This document shows, piece by piece, positions 8,789 through 16,698 of a stretch of 46,137 nt of DNA. Position 1 is the stretch's first letter. Each line of letters opens with the position of its first letter. The notes under the pieces are model-generated. The model saw only the letters and a list, made by a program, of their open reading frames with translations. It searched no databases and was not told the origin of the DNA. Both the position numbers and the translations under genes were made by a program. Source of the stretch: Woeseiaceae bacterium (GTDB lineage: Bacteria; Pseudomonadota; Gammaproteobacteria; Steroidobacterales; Woeseiaceae); assembly GCA_030066075.1 (NCBI GenBank), contig JASJCH010000016.1, positions 1 to 46,137 of the forward strand, written 5' to 3'.

Positions 8789-9425
8789 GGTCTGCGCCCT
8801 CGTGGCGGGCATTATTGACGCGCCGGTCAACGGCCCACGCTCGCAGCTCGGGTGTGTGCTCCAGCGCGAAGGCCAGCGCATCATCACCACCCTGCAGCCA
8901 GCGCCGGGCAGTGTCCGGAGTCAGCACCACCGGCATGCGATGATGCAATGACGCCATGAAGTCGTTGGCTTCGGTCGTGATCAGCGTTGTGCTCTGGATC
9001 GAATCGTCGCTCTCCTTGCTGTTCCAGTTCTCCCAGAGGGCTGCAAAGGCGAACGGCTCACCGTCAGCGCTCGAAATGTAGTACGGCGTCTTGACGCTGC
9101 CTTCCCGATGCCATTCGTAGAAGCCGTCGGCGAGTACCAGGCAACGTCGGTGCCGGTAGGCGGCGCGAAAGGCAGGCTTCTCGGCCACCGTCTCGGCGCG
9201 CGCGTTGATCATGCGATTGCCGATCGACGGGTCCTTGGCCCAGAAGGGCACCAGGCCCCAACGCAGCATCACCAGCTCGGGGTCATCGTCCTCACCGTTG
9301 CGAATCGCGGCCACATACTGGGTGGGGGCTATGTTGTAACGCGCCTCAACGGGCAGCGCGCCGCTCGCACCAAACAGCGCGGCGGTTGCCTCGCCCGGGG
9401 AATAGAATGCGAAGCGGCCGCACAT
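8769..9425 (-). CDS. yedK: SRAP protein, abasic-site DNA-protein crosslinker (YedK/HMCES family)
   Basis: YedK/HMCES proteins bind single-stranded DNA and form a thiazolidine crosslink to abasic sites, shielding them from breakage. The 218-residue protein has Cys2 (MCGRF), which becomes the crosslinking N-terminal residue after Met removal. It also has the Asn/Arg/Glu motif NARAETV, the DGFYEW glutamate and the HHRMPVVL histidine, so all active-site residues are present. It starts two bases after the yadH stop as the last gene of yadG-yadH-yedK, an association with no obvious functional link. Confidence 0.93.
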   Translation of the reverse strand: MCGRFAFYSPGEATAALFGASGALPVEARYNIAPTQYVAAIRNGEDDDPELVMLRWGLVPFWAKDPSIGNRMINARAETVAEKPAFRAAYRHRRCLVLADGFYEWHREGSVKTPYYISSADGEPFAFAALWENWNSKESDDSIQSTTLITTEANDFMASLHHRMPVVLTPDTARRWLQGGDDALAFALEHTPELRAWAVDRRVNNARHEGADLIEAAS

Positions 9426-9427
9426 GC

Positions 9428-10201
9428 TTACTCGCGAATTCCCACGCCACGGTTGAGCAGGTACAGGCAGACCGAGAACAGACCCACTACGAACACGATC
9501 AGGATCGCATAGGCCGTGCCGATGCCAATGTCGGACGTTCCGAGAATGCCGTAACGAAACGCGTTGACCATGTACAGGATCGGGTTGGCCTTTGACACGT
9601 TTTGCCAGAACTCGGGCAGCAGCGAGATCGAGTAGAAGACGCCCCCGAGGTAGGTCAGTGGCGTCAGCACGAAGGTGGGAACGATAGCGATGTCGTCGAA
9701 CTTCTTGGCGAAAATCGCGTTGATCAAACCCGCCAGCGCGAACACGGTCGACGACAGCAACACGATCGAGATCATGATGAGCGGATGCTGGACCTGCAGC
9801 CGCGTGAAGAACAGCGCGACGACCGTGACGAGCAGACCGACGAGCAGGCCGCGCAGCACGCCACCGACAACGTGGCCGATGATGATCGTCGCATTGGACA
9901 TCGGCGACACGATCATCTCCTCGATATGGCGGCCGAACTTGGCGCCGAAGAAAGACGACACGACGTTACCGTAGGAGTTGGTGATCACGGACATCATGAT
10001 CAGGCCCGGCGCGATGTACTGCATGTAGTCGAAGCCGTCCATCGTGCCAATGCGGCGGCCGATGAGGTTGCCGAAAATGATGAAGTACAGCGTCATCGTG
10101 ATCGCAGGCGGCACGATCGTCTGGACCCAGATGCGCAGGACGCGAATCATCTCCTTGCGCACGATCGTCTGCATGGCGACGAGGTTGAGCTTCAGGTTCA
10201 T
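9428..10201 (-). CDS. yadH: ABC-2 type transporter permease YadH
   Basis: Inner-membrane subunit of an ABC exporter whose substrate is unknown. The 257 residues contain about six hydrophobic segments and the ABC-2 signature region near the C-terminal half (PLTYLGGVFYSISLLPEFWQ, NPILYMVNAFRYGILG). The start overlaps the yadG stop as ATGA, showing translational coupling to its ATPase. Confidence 0.9.
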   Translation of the reverse strand: MNLKLNLVAMQTIVRKEMIRVLRIWVQTIVPPAITMTLYFIIFGNLIGRRIGTMDGFDYMQYIAPGLIMMSVITNSYGNVVSSFFGAKFGRHIEEMIVSPMSNATIIIGHVVGGVLRGLLVGLLVTVVALFFTRLQVQHPLIMISIVLLSSTVFALAGLINAIFAKKFDDIAIVPTFVLTPLTYLGGVFYSISLLPEFWQNVSKANPILYMVNAFRYGILGTSDIGIGTAYAILIVFVVGLFSVCLYLLNRGVGIRE

Positions 10202-11139
10202 GCGTCGGCGACCTCCTTGAAGCCGTCCTGCTTGTTCTCCACCAGGCGCATGAAGAGTTCCTCGAGTCGGTTCGCCTTGTTGCGCAGGCTCACGACGCGT
10301 ATGCCCATGCCGGCCAGCTGCACGAACAGCTCGTTCAGGCTGGTATCGGGTCCTTTCTCGACCTCGAGCTCGGTCTCCTCGATGAGCTTCGCGTCAAAAC
10401 CCTCGAGCTGCGGCGCCGCATCAAGTGGCGCCTCGAGGCTCAGCACGAAGACCTCGCGTTGCAGCTTGCGCAACACGACGCTCATTCTCGCGTCTTCAAT
10501 GATCCTGCCTTCGTCGATGATCGCGACGTGACGGCACAGCGATTCAGCCTCTTCGAGATAATGGGTCGTCAGGATGATCGTCGTGCCCTGGGCATTGATC
10601 TCGCGCAGAAACTCCCACATCGACCTGCGGATCTCGATATCGACTCCGGCGGTCGGCTCGTCGAGTATCAGCAGTCGGGGTTCGTGCACCAGGGCCCTGG
10701 CGATCATCAGCCGCCGCTTCATGCCGCCGGAGAGACTGCGCGCGTTGTCGTTACGCTTCTCCCAGAGCCGCAGCGCGCGCAGGTATTTCTCGGTACGCTC
10801 GTACGCGAGCTGCCGATCGAGGCCGTAGTATCCGGCCTGGTTCAGCACGACATTCTGCACCTTCTCCCAGAGATTCATGTTGATCTCCTGGGGCACCAGG
10901 CCGATGCATTGCTTGGCGGCCGCAAGTTCCGTATCGATGCTGTGGCCGAAGATCTCGACCTCACCGGCGGTCTTGTTGACCAGGGAGGTGATGATGCCGA
11001 TCGCGGTCGTCTTGCCGGCGCCGTTGGGCCCGAGCAGCGCATAGAAGTCGCCGGCTTCGACCGAGAAGTCGATGCCTTTCAGCGCCTGTGTGCCGTTAGC
11101 GTAGGTCTTGGTGAGGTTTTTTATCGACAGTGCTTTCAT
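10198..11139 (-). CDS. yadG: ABC transporter ATP-binding protein YadG
   Basis: ATPase partner of YadH. The 313-residue protein starts at the ATG at 11139 (MKALSIKNLTKTYANGTQAL); an upstream in-frame extension is Arg-rich and has no homology pattern. Walker A is GPNGAGKTT (about residue 37), the ABC signature is LSGGMKRRL and Walker B is LLILDEPTAGVD, followed by the H-loop TTHYLEEAE. The family's C-terminal extension (about 215-313) is present. Confidence 0.93.
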   Translation of the reverse strand: MKALSIKNLTKTYANGTQALKGIDFSVEAGDFYALLGPNGAGKTTAIGIITSLVNKTAGEVEIFGHSIDTELAAAKQCIGLVPQEINMNLWEKVQNVVLNQAGYYGLDRQLAYERTEKYLRALRLWEKRNDNARSLSGGMKRRLMIARALVHEPRLLILDEPTAGVDIEIRRSMWEFLREINAQGTTIILTTHYLEEAESLCRHVAIIDEGRIIEDARMSVVLRKLQREVFVLSLEAPLDAAPQLEGFDAKLIEETELEVEKGPDTSLNELFVQLAGMGIRVVSLRNKANRLEELFMRLVENKQDGFKEVADA

Positions 11140-11188
11140 GAAGCGGGCTATTGTAACCACGCCTCGACCCCGGCGACACAGAGGTGTT

Positions 11189-11845
11189 TCAGCCCGGGCG
11201 ACGAATGGCCGCGGTTCGATAGCGCGGCGGCTGGCTGCGGCGCGCCGCCGCCCTGAGTATCGGTACCGACTCGGGCAGGCCCGTGAGCATGGTCTGCAGG
11301 CAGGCCGTGTGCGCGGCGCTGCGGACACTGGCATCGGAGCTCAGGCCCGGTCCGAGCAGTTTGCGCCAGAACTCATGGTTGTCCGCCTCGCGCGGCAGCA
11401 GGATATCCGGACGCGCAGAGGCGCGCCGGACCAGTTCCAGCAGTGTGCTGCCCGCCAGGGTTGCACACCAGTCGTTTGCGGCGCCCGCGAGCAGGCGCAG
11501 CGCGTACGGGTTGCGGCGCGCGAGGTGCCAGAGAAATGAGAGCGCCGCCGCAACGATGTCGTCGGCGCCGTCCGTGGCCGTTGCGAACAGGTCCGGGAAC
11601 CCGTCCTCACCGACGAGCCGCTTCCAGTAATCGGCGTCGCGCTCGCGCAGCGTCAACAGCAGAAATGGCGTTGTCGCCAGGCGCTCGACCTGCACGTCGC
11701 GCAGCGCGGCGACAGCGGGTCGCAGGCGCTGTGGCAATCGCTCACGCAGGTTGGCGCCGGCCGTTGACCGCAGGCGCATGAGGAACGCGTGGTTCAGGGC
11801 GGCAACATCCGCGAAATCCGACGCATCGGGACCCGAGTAATCCAT
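11189..11845 (-). CDS. Candidate FlhD-like regulator with extended C-terminus
   Basis: I do not recognise a named family with certainty. The 218-residue protein has an N-terminal stretch (ALNHAFLMRLR at about 15-25, then VERLATTPFLLLTLRERD at about 53-70) whose spacing resembles FlhD (DINLSYLLLAQRLI, then VKLAETNQLVCHFRFD). The remaining 140 residues are helix-rich and have no FlhD counterpart; the tail is Arg-rich. It has no signal peptide or membrane segment, so it is cytoplasmic. The start has a strong AAAGGGGG Shine-Dalgarno. It is divergent from a gene with FlhC features, the main reason to propose an FlhDC-like pair. The FlhD reading is an inference from short motifs and could be wrong. 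Confidence 0.5.
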   Translation of the reverse strand: MDYSGPDASDFADVAALNHAFLMRLRSTAGANLRERLPQRLRPAVAALRDVQVERLATTPFLLLTLRERDADYWKRLVGEDGFPDLFATATDGADDIVAAALSFLWHLARRNPYALRLLAGAANDWCATLAGSTLLELVRRASARPDILLPREADNHEFWRKLLGPGLSSDASVRSAAHTACLQTMLTGLPESVPILRAAARRSQPPRYRTAAIRRPG

Positions 11846-11860
11846 ACAAACCCCCTTTGG

Positions 11861-11877
11861 CGCGCATTAGTTGCGCG
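11861..11877. repeat. Inverted repeat in the divergent regulator promoter region
   Basis: CGCGCA - 5 bases - TGCGCG, a perfect six-base dyad 16 bases upstream of the FlhD-like start. It could be an operator for that gene. No U-run follows, so it is not a terminator. Confidence 0.4.
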
Positions 11878-11901
11878 TTCTTCGAGTTACTAAATTTATG
11901 A

Positions 11902-11929
11902 TTGAAAGACCATGTATGGATCCTATATG
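11902..11929 (+). promoter_or_regulatory. Possible promoter of the FlhC-like gene
   Basis: TTGAAA (11902-11907) and TATATG (11924-11929) are spaced 16 bases apart and point toward the FlhC-like gene, with a leader of about 40 bases. The -35 overlaps the left arm of the long inverted repeat. Confidence 0.4.
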
Positions 11930-11955
11930 CTCTTGTACCACTATATATGGTCTTT
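11905..11955. repeat. Nine-base inverted repeat flanking the FlhC-like promoter
   Basis: AAAGACCAT (11905-11913) and ATGGTCTTT (11947-11955) are perfect complements separated by 33 bases, with T-A-T matches continuing inward. The arms bracket the predicted -10 box, a layout typical of a two-site operator. The region also has CCAT-GT-ATGG (11910-11919). Confidence 0.5.
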
Positions 11956-11976
11956 TTCTAGCATAAAGGGATTGAT

Positions 11977-12540
11977 ATGCGATTGACCGACGACCGCTAT
12001 GCGGCCGAGCGCAGCCAGTTCGAGCTGGCGCTCAGAATGATCCGGCACGAGGCGCGAACCAGGACGATCCGCGAGTGCACCGGCCTCTCGGATGACCGCA
12101 TCCGCAAACTGTACGCCACGTATTTTCGCAATACTGGCGCCACGGACGTCCGGCGCCGACGCGGCAAGTCGCCACGCCAGGTCATGCGCTTCGTCAGGAA
12201 GCCCGAGAACCAGCTCCAGGCGACGACGCTCGTGGCGCTGTTCTGCGGCAGCCTGCTACTCCGCGTCGACAAGGACAACAACGTGGCAGCCCGGTGGCCG
12301 CGACCCGGCGTGGAGTTCGGCCATCGTCTGTGCCGGGCCTACGAGACGTACCTGCTGCTGCACGAAGACGCGCGGCTGAGTTTCGAGTGGGCGTGGAACC
12401 TGCTACACAGCATCTCGTATAACGATGAGCTCTACCTGGCGAGCTGCGACCAGTGCAGAACACGCTACGTGCAGGACGCTTACGGGCTCGACAACGCCAC
12501 TTGTCCCTCCTGCCAGATCGAAGAGCGGAGTCGGGCATAG
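11977..12540 (+). CDS. FlhC-like zinc-binding transcriptional regulator
   Basis: FlhC with FlhD is the flagellar master activator of enterics and beta-proteobacteria. This 187-residue protein has the FlhC pattern: an N-terminal helical part with GLSDDRIRKLYATYF (helix-turn-helix-like, as in FlhC GLSRERLIRLY) and a central helical domain. Its C-terminal zinc module has Cys157, 160, 176 and 179 (CxxC-x15-CxxC, against CxxC-x16-CxxC in E. coli FlhC). The start has an AAAGGGA Shine-Dalgarno. No flagellar gene is in the window. I am fairly sure of the FlhC relation; whether it controls motility is unknown. Confidence 0.68.
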   Translation: MRLTDDRYAAERSQFELALRMIRHEARTRTIRECTGLSDDRIRKLYATYFRNTGATDVRRRRGKSPRQVMRFVRKPENQLQATTLVALFCGSLLLRVDKDNNVAARWPRPGVEFGHRLCRAYETYLLLHEDARLSFEWAWNLLHSISYNDELYLASCDQCRTRYVQDAYGLDNATCPSCQIEERSRA

Positions 12541-12568
12541 GGCCTCGGTTTGCGCGTACACTGTCTGC

Positions 12569-13465
12569 GTGACAAGCGAGTCCCGGAATGTGTTTGCGGG
12601 CGCTTTCGTCGATCGCAGTGGCGAGCGCCGCAAGGACGACGACTGGCTGGCCGACGCGCTCGAGAGCGATGACAGCCGCTTCCTGGCGGTCTGGCGTCAG
12701 CAGTGCCTGGCCGCCGGCGATCCGCCCGCACTCGCGCTGCTGACGCGGCAACAACTGGACCGGCCGGTCGACGAACACGAGCTCATCTTCCTCGGCATTT
12801 TCAAGGAGCACCCGACGTTCGCCTTCGGCGTTGACGACGAGTCGCCGCCGTACGAGCAGCGCGGCGAGTTTCAACAGCTGCGCTACCTCGGCACCGTGCT
12901 GCCGGCGGACGAAGCCAACCTGGCCGCACACGCCCGGGCCCTGGTCGGTTGGCATGCCTCGCAGGTTTACTGCGGCCACTGCGGCTCGGAAGCGCGGCCG
13001 GCCGCCGCCGGCAACGCGCGCATCTGCGTCAACGAGGACTGTGGCCGGCAGATCTTCCCGCGCGTCGACCCGGCTATCATCGTGCTGGTGCACAGGGGCG
13101 ATCGCTGCCTGTTGGGCCGCCAGGCTTCCTGGCCCGAGGGGCGTTACTCGACGATCGCGGGTTTCGTCGAACCGGGTGAGAGTCTCGAGGATGCCGTGCG
13201 CCGTGAAGTCTACGAAGAGACCAATATCCGGGTCGGCAGTGTCGCCTACCACAGCTCCCAGCCGTGGCCGTTCCCTTCCGCCCTGATGCTCGGATTCGTC
13301 GCCGAGGCGACCTCCGAGGAAATTGAACTCAACGATGCCGAGCTCGAGGATGCTCGCTGGTTTACCCGGGAAGAACTGCTGGCCGGCGCATGCAAACTGC
13401 CGTTTCGCATCTCCATTGCCCGGCGCCTCGTCGATCACTGGATAAGTCTCGACCGGAGCGGCTGA
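12569..13465 (+). CDS. nudC: NADH pyrophosphatase / NAD-RNA decapping hydrolase
   Basis: NudC cleaves NADH and NAD-capped RNA 5' ends. The 298-residue protein has an N-terminal NUDIX-like domain and a zinc ribbon (YCGHCGSEARP ... ICVNEDCGRQIFPRVDPA). The Nudix box is GFVEPGESLEDAVRREVYEETNI, with all catalytic Glu residues and Asn for the usual Gly near its end. The family's NAD motif SQPWPFPSALM is present. The GTG start at 12569 is my choice; another GTG lies 21 bases downstream. The next gene begins one base after the stop. Confidence 0.92.
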   Translation: MTSESRNVFAGAFVDRSGERRKDDDWLADALESDDSRFLAVWRQQCLAAGDPPALALLTRQQLDRPVDEHELIFLGIFKEHPTFAFGVDDESPPYEQRGEFQQLRYLGTVLPADEANLAAHARALVGWHASQVYCGHCGSEARPAAAGNARICVNEDCGRQIFPRVDPAIIVLVHRGDRCLLGRQASWPEGRYSTIAGFVEPGESLEDAVRREVYEETNIRVGSVAYHSSQPWPFPSALMLGFVAEATSEEIELNDAELEDARWFTREELLAGACKLPFRISIARRLVDHWISLDRSG

Positions 13466-13466
13466 C

Positions 13467-14237
13467 ATGTGCCTCGTCCTGCTCGCGTTCCAGGCCAGCG
13501 CCGATGATCCCCTTATCCTGGCGGCCAATCGTGACGAGTTCCACGCGCGCCCGACGCGCGAGGCTCACTGGTGGCCTGACGCCCGGGACACTCTAGCAGG
13601 CCGCGACCTGCAGGCTGGCGGCACCTGGCTGGGCGTGAGTCGCAGCGGCCGATTCGCGACGGTGACCAACCACCGCGACGCGCGGCCGCCGACAGGCCAG
13701 CTCGAATCCCGCGGCCGGCTCGTCGCCGAATTCCTGCAGAACGACCAGGCGCCGCTCGACTACCTGCGCTCGATCGATACCGGAGCATTTGCCGGCTTCA
13801 ACCTGCTTGTGGGGAATACTCAGCATGTGGGCTACCTGTCGAACCGCGGCGGCGGCATCCGGGAGCTGTCTCCGGGCCTTTACGGGCTCAGCAATGCGAC
13901 GCTCGACACGCCCTGGGAAAAAGTGGAGCGCAGCAAGCTGCGGCTTGCCGATATCGTCGCAGACGGCGCGGCCGACGACGCGTCGCTGCTGCGCCTGCTT
14001 GGAGATAGCGAAAAGGGTCCGGCCAGCGAAGTCCGCGATGAGGAACTGCCCTTCGAAGTGGCCCATGCAATCACGGCCCCCTTCATCGTCACGCCTGATT
14101 ACGGGACGCGTTGTTCCACTATCGTGCGCGCCGAGCCCGGCGGTCGCTGGCACTTCCTCGAGCGTCGCTTCGCGGCCGACGGCGGACCTGTCGGCGATTC
14201 GCAGTTCTCATTCGGCGGCGTCGAAAACGCCGACTAG
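13467..14237 (+). CDS. NRDE family protein (TANGO2-like)
   Basis: The family is named for its N-terminal Asn-Arg-Asp-Glu motif, here AANRDEFHARPT at about residues 19-30. The 256-residue protein begins MCLVLLAF; Cys2 next to Met and the NRDE motif resemble an N-terminal-nucleophile hydrolase arrangement. GGTWLGVSRSGRFATVTNHRD is the second conserved block. Eukaryotic TANGO2 is tied to haem and lipid handling, but the bacterial role is not established. It is probably co-transcribed with nudC and overlaps the convergent esterase by 30 bases. Confidence 0.88.
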   Translation: MCLVLLAFQASADDPLILAANRDEFHARPTREAHWWPDARDTLAGRDLQAGGTWLGVSRSGRFATVTNHRDARPPTGQLESRGRLVAEFLQNDQAPLDYLRSIDTGAFAGFNLLVGNTQHVGYLSNRGGGIRELSPGLYGLSNATLDTPWEKVERSKLRLADIVADGAADDASLLRLLGDSEKGPASEVRDEELPFEVAHAITAPFIVTPDYGTRCSTIVRAEPGGRWHFLERRFAADGGPVGDSQFSFGGVENAD

Positions 14238-14894
14238 CCAGTCGCGGATGTGCGCAATTTCCTCGGCGCAGACCGCGTGCGCCATCGGGTACTCGCGCCA
14301 CTCGATTTCCAGGCCCCGGTCGCGCAGCAGGTCGCGCGATCCCGAACCCATTTGCATCGGCAACACCGGGTCGAACGTACCGTGGGCCATGAAGATCGGG
14401 ATGTCCTTGTTGACGGCGGCGGGGTTGTCGATGACCTCGCCGTCGAGACTCGACCACAGTGGCAGGTACGTCGATAGCGCCATCAGCCCCGCCAGTTTCA
14501 CGGGGTAACGCAACGCGGCGTGCAGCGCGATGGCGCCGCCCTGCGAGAAGCCCGCCAGCACGATCCGGTCTGACGCAATGCCGCGCTCTCTCTCCCGCGC
14601 GATCAGCGCATTCGCGATCTCGCCGCTGTCGCGGATGCCCTGCTCGTCGACCGGGCCGCCACGATCGAGACTGTAGATGTCGTACCAGGCGCGCATGGCC
14701 GTGCCGCCATTGATCGTCACGGGCCGCACCGGCGCGTGCGGAAAAACGAATCGCAGCGACAGGTTCGCGGGCAGTCGCAGCTCGGGCACGATAGGCTCGA
14801 AATCGTGCCCGTCGGCGCCGAGGCCGTGCAGCCAGATGATGCTGCCGTCCGGATTCGTTCCGGTCTCGATCTCGACGGTCTCGATGTCGGTCAT
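14208..14894 (-). CDS. Carboxylesterase / acyl-protein thioesterase-like alpha/beta hydrolase
   Basis: Cytoplasmic esterase of the phospholipase/carboxylesterase family (PF02230 type). The 228-residue protein has the oxyanion region IIWLHGLGADGHDF near residue 20, RAWYDIYSLDR, the nucleophile elbow LAGFSQGGAIAL with Ser near residue 116, the catalytic Asp in AHGTFDPVLP and the His in YPMAHAVC. The ATG at 14894 is preferred over in-frame extensions that would run into the argR promoter region. Natural substrate is unknown. Confidence 0.9.
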   Translation of the reverse strand: MTDIETVEIETGTNPDGSIIWLHGLGADGHDFEPIVPELRLPANLSLRFVFPHAPVRPVTINGGTAMRAWYDIYSLDRGGPVDEQGIRDSGEIANALIARERERGIASDRIVLAGFSQGGAIALHAALRYPVKLAGLMALSTYLPLWSSLDGEVIDNPAAVNKDIPIFMAHGTFDPVLPMQMGSGSRDLLRDRGLEIEWREYPMAHAVCAEEIAHIRDWLVGVFDAAE

Positions 14895-14960
14895 TATCGC
14901 TTCCTGGCCGTGGGGGCGCGCAGTGTAACCAAAAAGCCCGGAATTGTGCGAAACCGGTGC

Positions 14961-15007
14961 TTGACGCGATATGTGCATTTTGATATTTCTATGCGCATAT
15001 TTATGCG
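14961..15007 (+). promoter_or_regulatory. argR-argG operon promoter with candidate ARG boxes
   Basis: TTGACG (14961-14966) is a good -35; an AT-rich TATTTC (14984-14989) lies 17 bases downstream as a poor -10. Covering it is an AT-rich stretch with the palindrome TATGCGCATA (14990-14999) and a repeated ATGCG (14991-14995, 15003-15007), ending ten bases before the argR start. This is where ArgR autoregulation sites are expected, but the match to the enteric ARG box is only partial. Confidence 0.45.
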
Positions 15008-15016
15008 AGTTGGGCA

Positions 15017-15466
15017 ATGCCTCATTCCTCCGAAGATCAGGTAAGGCGCCGGGAGACGATCCGGCAGCTGCTGCAGCGCGGCCCTGCCGGTACGCAGCAG
15101 GCACTTGTTGACGAGCTCAACGAGCGCGGGCTCGTGGCGACACAGTCAAGCGTGAGTCGCGACCTGCGGGAACTCGGTGCAATCAAGACGACCCAGGGCT
15201 ACGAACTGCCTGCCGAGATTGCGGATGCGGGCGACGAGCTGCGTGGCGTTGCCGAGTTTCTGCGCAGCGTCACACCGGCCGGACCTAACCTGCTCGTCAT
15301 ACGCACCGCCATCGGCGCGGCGCAGCGCGTGGCGCTCGCCCTCGACCGCAGCGGCTGGCCGGAGATGGTCGGCAACATAGGCGGCGACGACACGGTCTTC
15401 GTCGCGTCCGACTCCGCCGCCAGCCAGAAGATACTCATTGCAAAGATCGAGCGAGCTCGTTCGTAA
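15017..15466 (+). CDS. argR: Arginine repressor
   Basis: Hexameric arginine-sensing repressor. The 149-residue protein has the N-terminal winged helix (RRETIRQLLQRGPAGTQQALVDELNERG, then TQSSVSRDLRELGAIKT with the SSVSRDL recognition helix) and the C-terminal arginine-binding and oligomerisation domain ending GNIGGDDTVFVASD, where the paired Asp residues contact arginine. Its gene opens the arginine operon, 23 bases before argG, so it likely represses its own operon. Confidence 0.95.
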   Translation: MPHSSEDQVRRRETIRQLLQRGPAGTQQALVDELNERGLVATQSSVSRDLRELGAIKTTQGYELPAEIADAGDELRGVAEFLRSVTPAGPNLLVIRTAIGAAQRVALALDRSGWPEMVGNIGGDDTVFVASDSAASQKILIAKIERARS

Positions 15467-15489
15467 ACCCTCTTATCCAGGACCCTATC

Positions 15490-16698
15490 GTGAGCAAAGA
15501 CCCCATCATCCTTGCGTTCTCCGGCGGACTCGACACGTCGTTCTGCGTACCGTGGCTCAAGGAAACCTATGGTCGTGACGTAATTACTGCAACGGTCGAC
15601 ACCGGTGGCATCGACGCGCAGGCGGCACAGGCGCTCGAAGAGCGCGCAGTGGCGCTCGGCGCCATCGAGCACGTGCTGATCGACTGCAAGCAGGACTTCT
15701 TTGACGATGTCATCCGCTACCTGATCGCAGGCAACGTCCTGCGCGGCCAGGCTTACCCGCTGTGCGTCGGCGCGGAGCGCGGCCTGCAGGCTGCCCGGCT
15801 TGCCCAGCTGGCGGCGCAACGCGAAGCGACAACGGTCGCGCACGGCTGTACCGCCGCCGGTAACGACCAGGTGCGCTTCGAGGTCGCGCTGCGCACACTG
15901 AACCCTGGCCTCGAGATTCTCGCGCCGGTTCGCGACAACAGCTGGGTGCGTGAAGAACAGCTGCAGTACCTCGAGGACCATGGGCTGCCGCTGCCCGCGC
16001 AGGGCTCGGACTATTCGATCAATCGCGGCCTGTGGGGGATCACGATCGGCGGGCAGGAAACGCTCACGTCGCAAAACGCCATTCCGGAGGATGCCTGGGT
16101 GCTCTCCGCCAGCGCGTTCTCCAAACCGCAGCCGCCGTCGACGCATGAGCTCGAATTCGCGGCCGGCGTGCCTGTCAGGCTGGACGGCGAAGCGCTGGAC
16201 CCGGTTGCCCTGATCGAGCGGCTGGAAAATCTCGCGGGCAGCTACGGCATCGGCCGGGGCATCCATCTCGGCGATACCGTGCTCGGCACCAAGGGCCGGG
16301 TCGCGTTCGAAGCGCCGGCGGCAATCACCCTGATCACGGCCCATCGCGAACTCGAGAAGCTGGTGCTCAGCGCCCAGCAGATGCGGGTCAAGGACAGCCT
16401 GTCCGCGATCTACGGCGACCTCGTTCACGAGGGCAAACAGCTGGATCTCGTCTGCGCGGATATCGAGGCATTCCTCGCATCATCACAGCAGCGCGTCACG
16501 GGCACGGTCCGGTTCGCCCTGCAGCCCGGCAACCTGTTCATCGAGGGTACTGACTCGCCCCACTCTCTGCTCGCCGCGACCAAAGGTGTCTACGGCGAAG
16601 CCGCGGGCGAATGGACCGCGGCCGATGCGCTGGGCTATGCACGCATCCTGTCGCTGCCAGGTTCGTTACAGACACGCGCGGGCGGAGCCGGGTCGTGA
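15490..16698 (+). CDS. argG: Argininosuccinate synthase
   Basis: Joins citrulline and aspartate with ATP. The 402-residue protein has the PP-loop ILAFSGGLDTSFCV near residue 7, AHGCTAAGNDQVRFE and SDYSINRGLWG. It uses a GTG start. Some loops differ from the common type (GCTAAGNDQ where many enzymes have GCTGKGNDQ). The stop overlaps the next gene as GTGA. Confidence 0.93.
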   Translation: MSKDPIILAFSGGLDTSFCVPWLKETYGRDVITATVDTGGIDAQAAQALEERAVALGAIEHVLIDCKQDFFDDVIRYLIAGNVLRGQAYPLCVGAERGLQAARLAQLAAQREATTVAHGCTAAGNDQVRFEVALRTLNPGLEILAPVRDNSWVREEQLQYLEDHGLPLPAQGSDYSINRGLWGITIGGQETLTSQNAIPEDAWVLSASAFSKPQPPSTHELEFAAGVPVRLDGEALDPVALIERLENLAGSYGIGRGIHLGDTVLGTKGRVAFEAPAAITLITAHRELEKLVLSAQQMRVKDSLSAIYGDLVHEGKQLDLVCADIEAFLASSQQRVTGTVRFALQPGNLFIEGTDSPHSLLAATKGVYGEAAGEWTAADALGYARILSLPGSLQTRAGGAGS

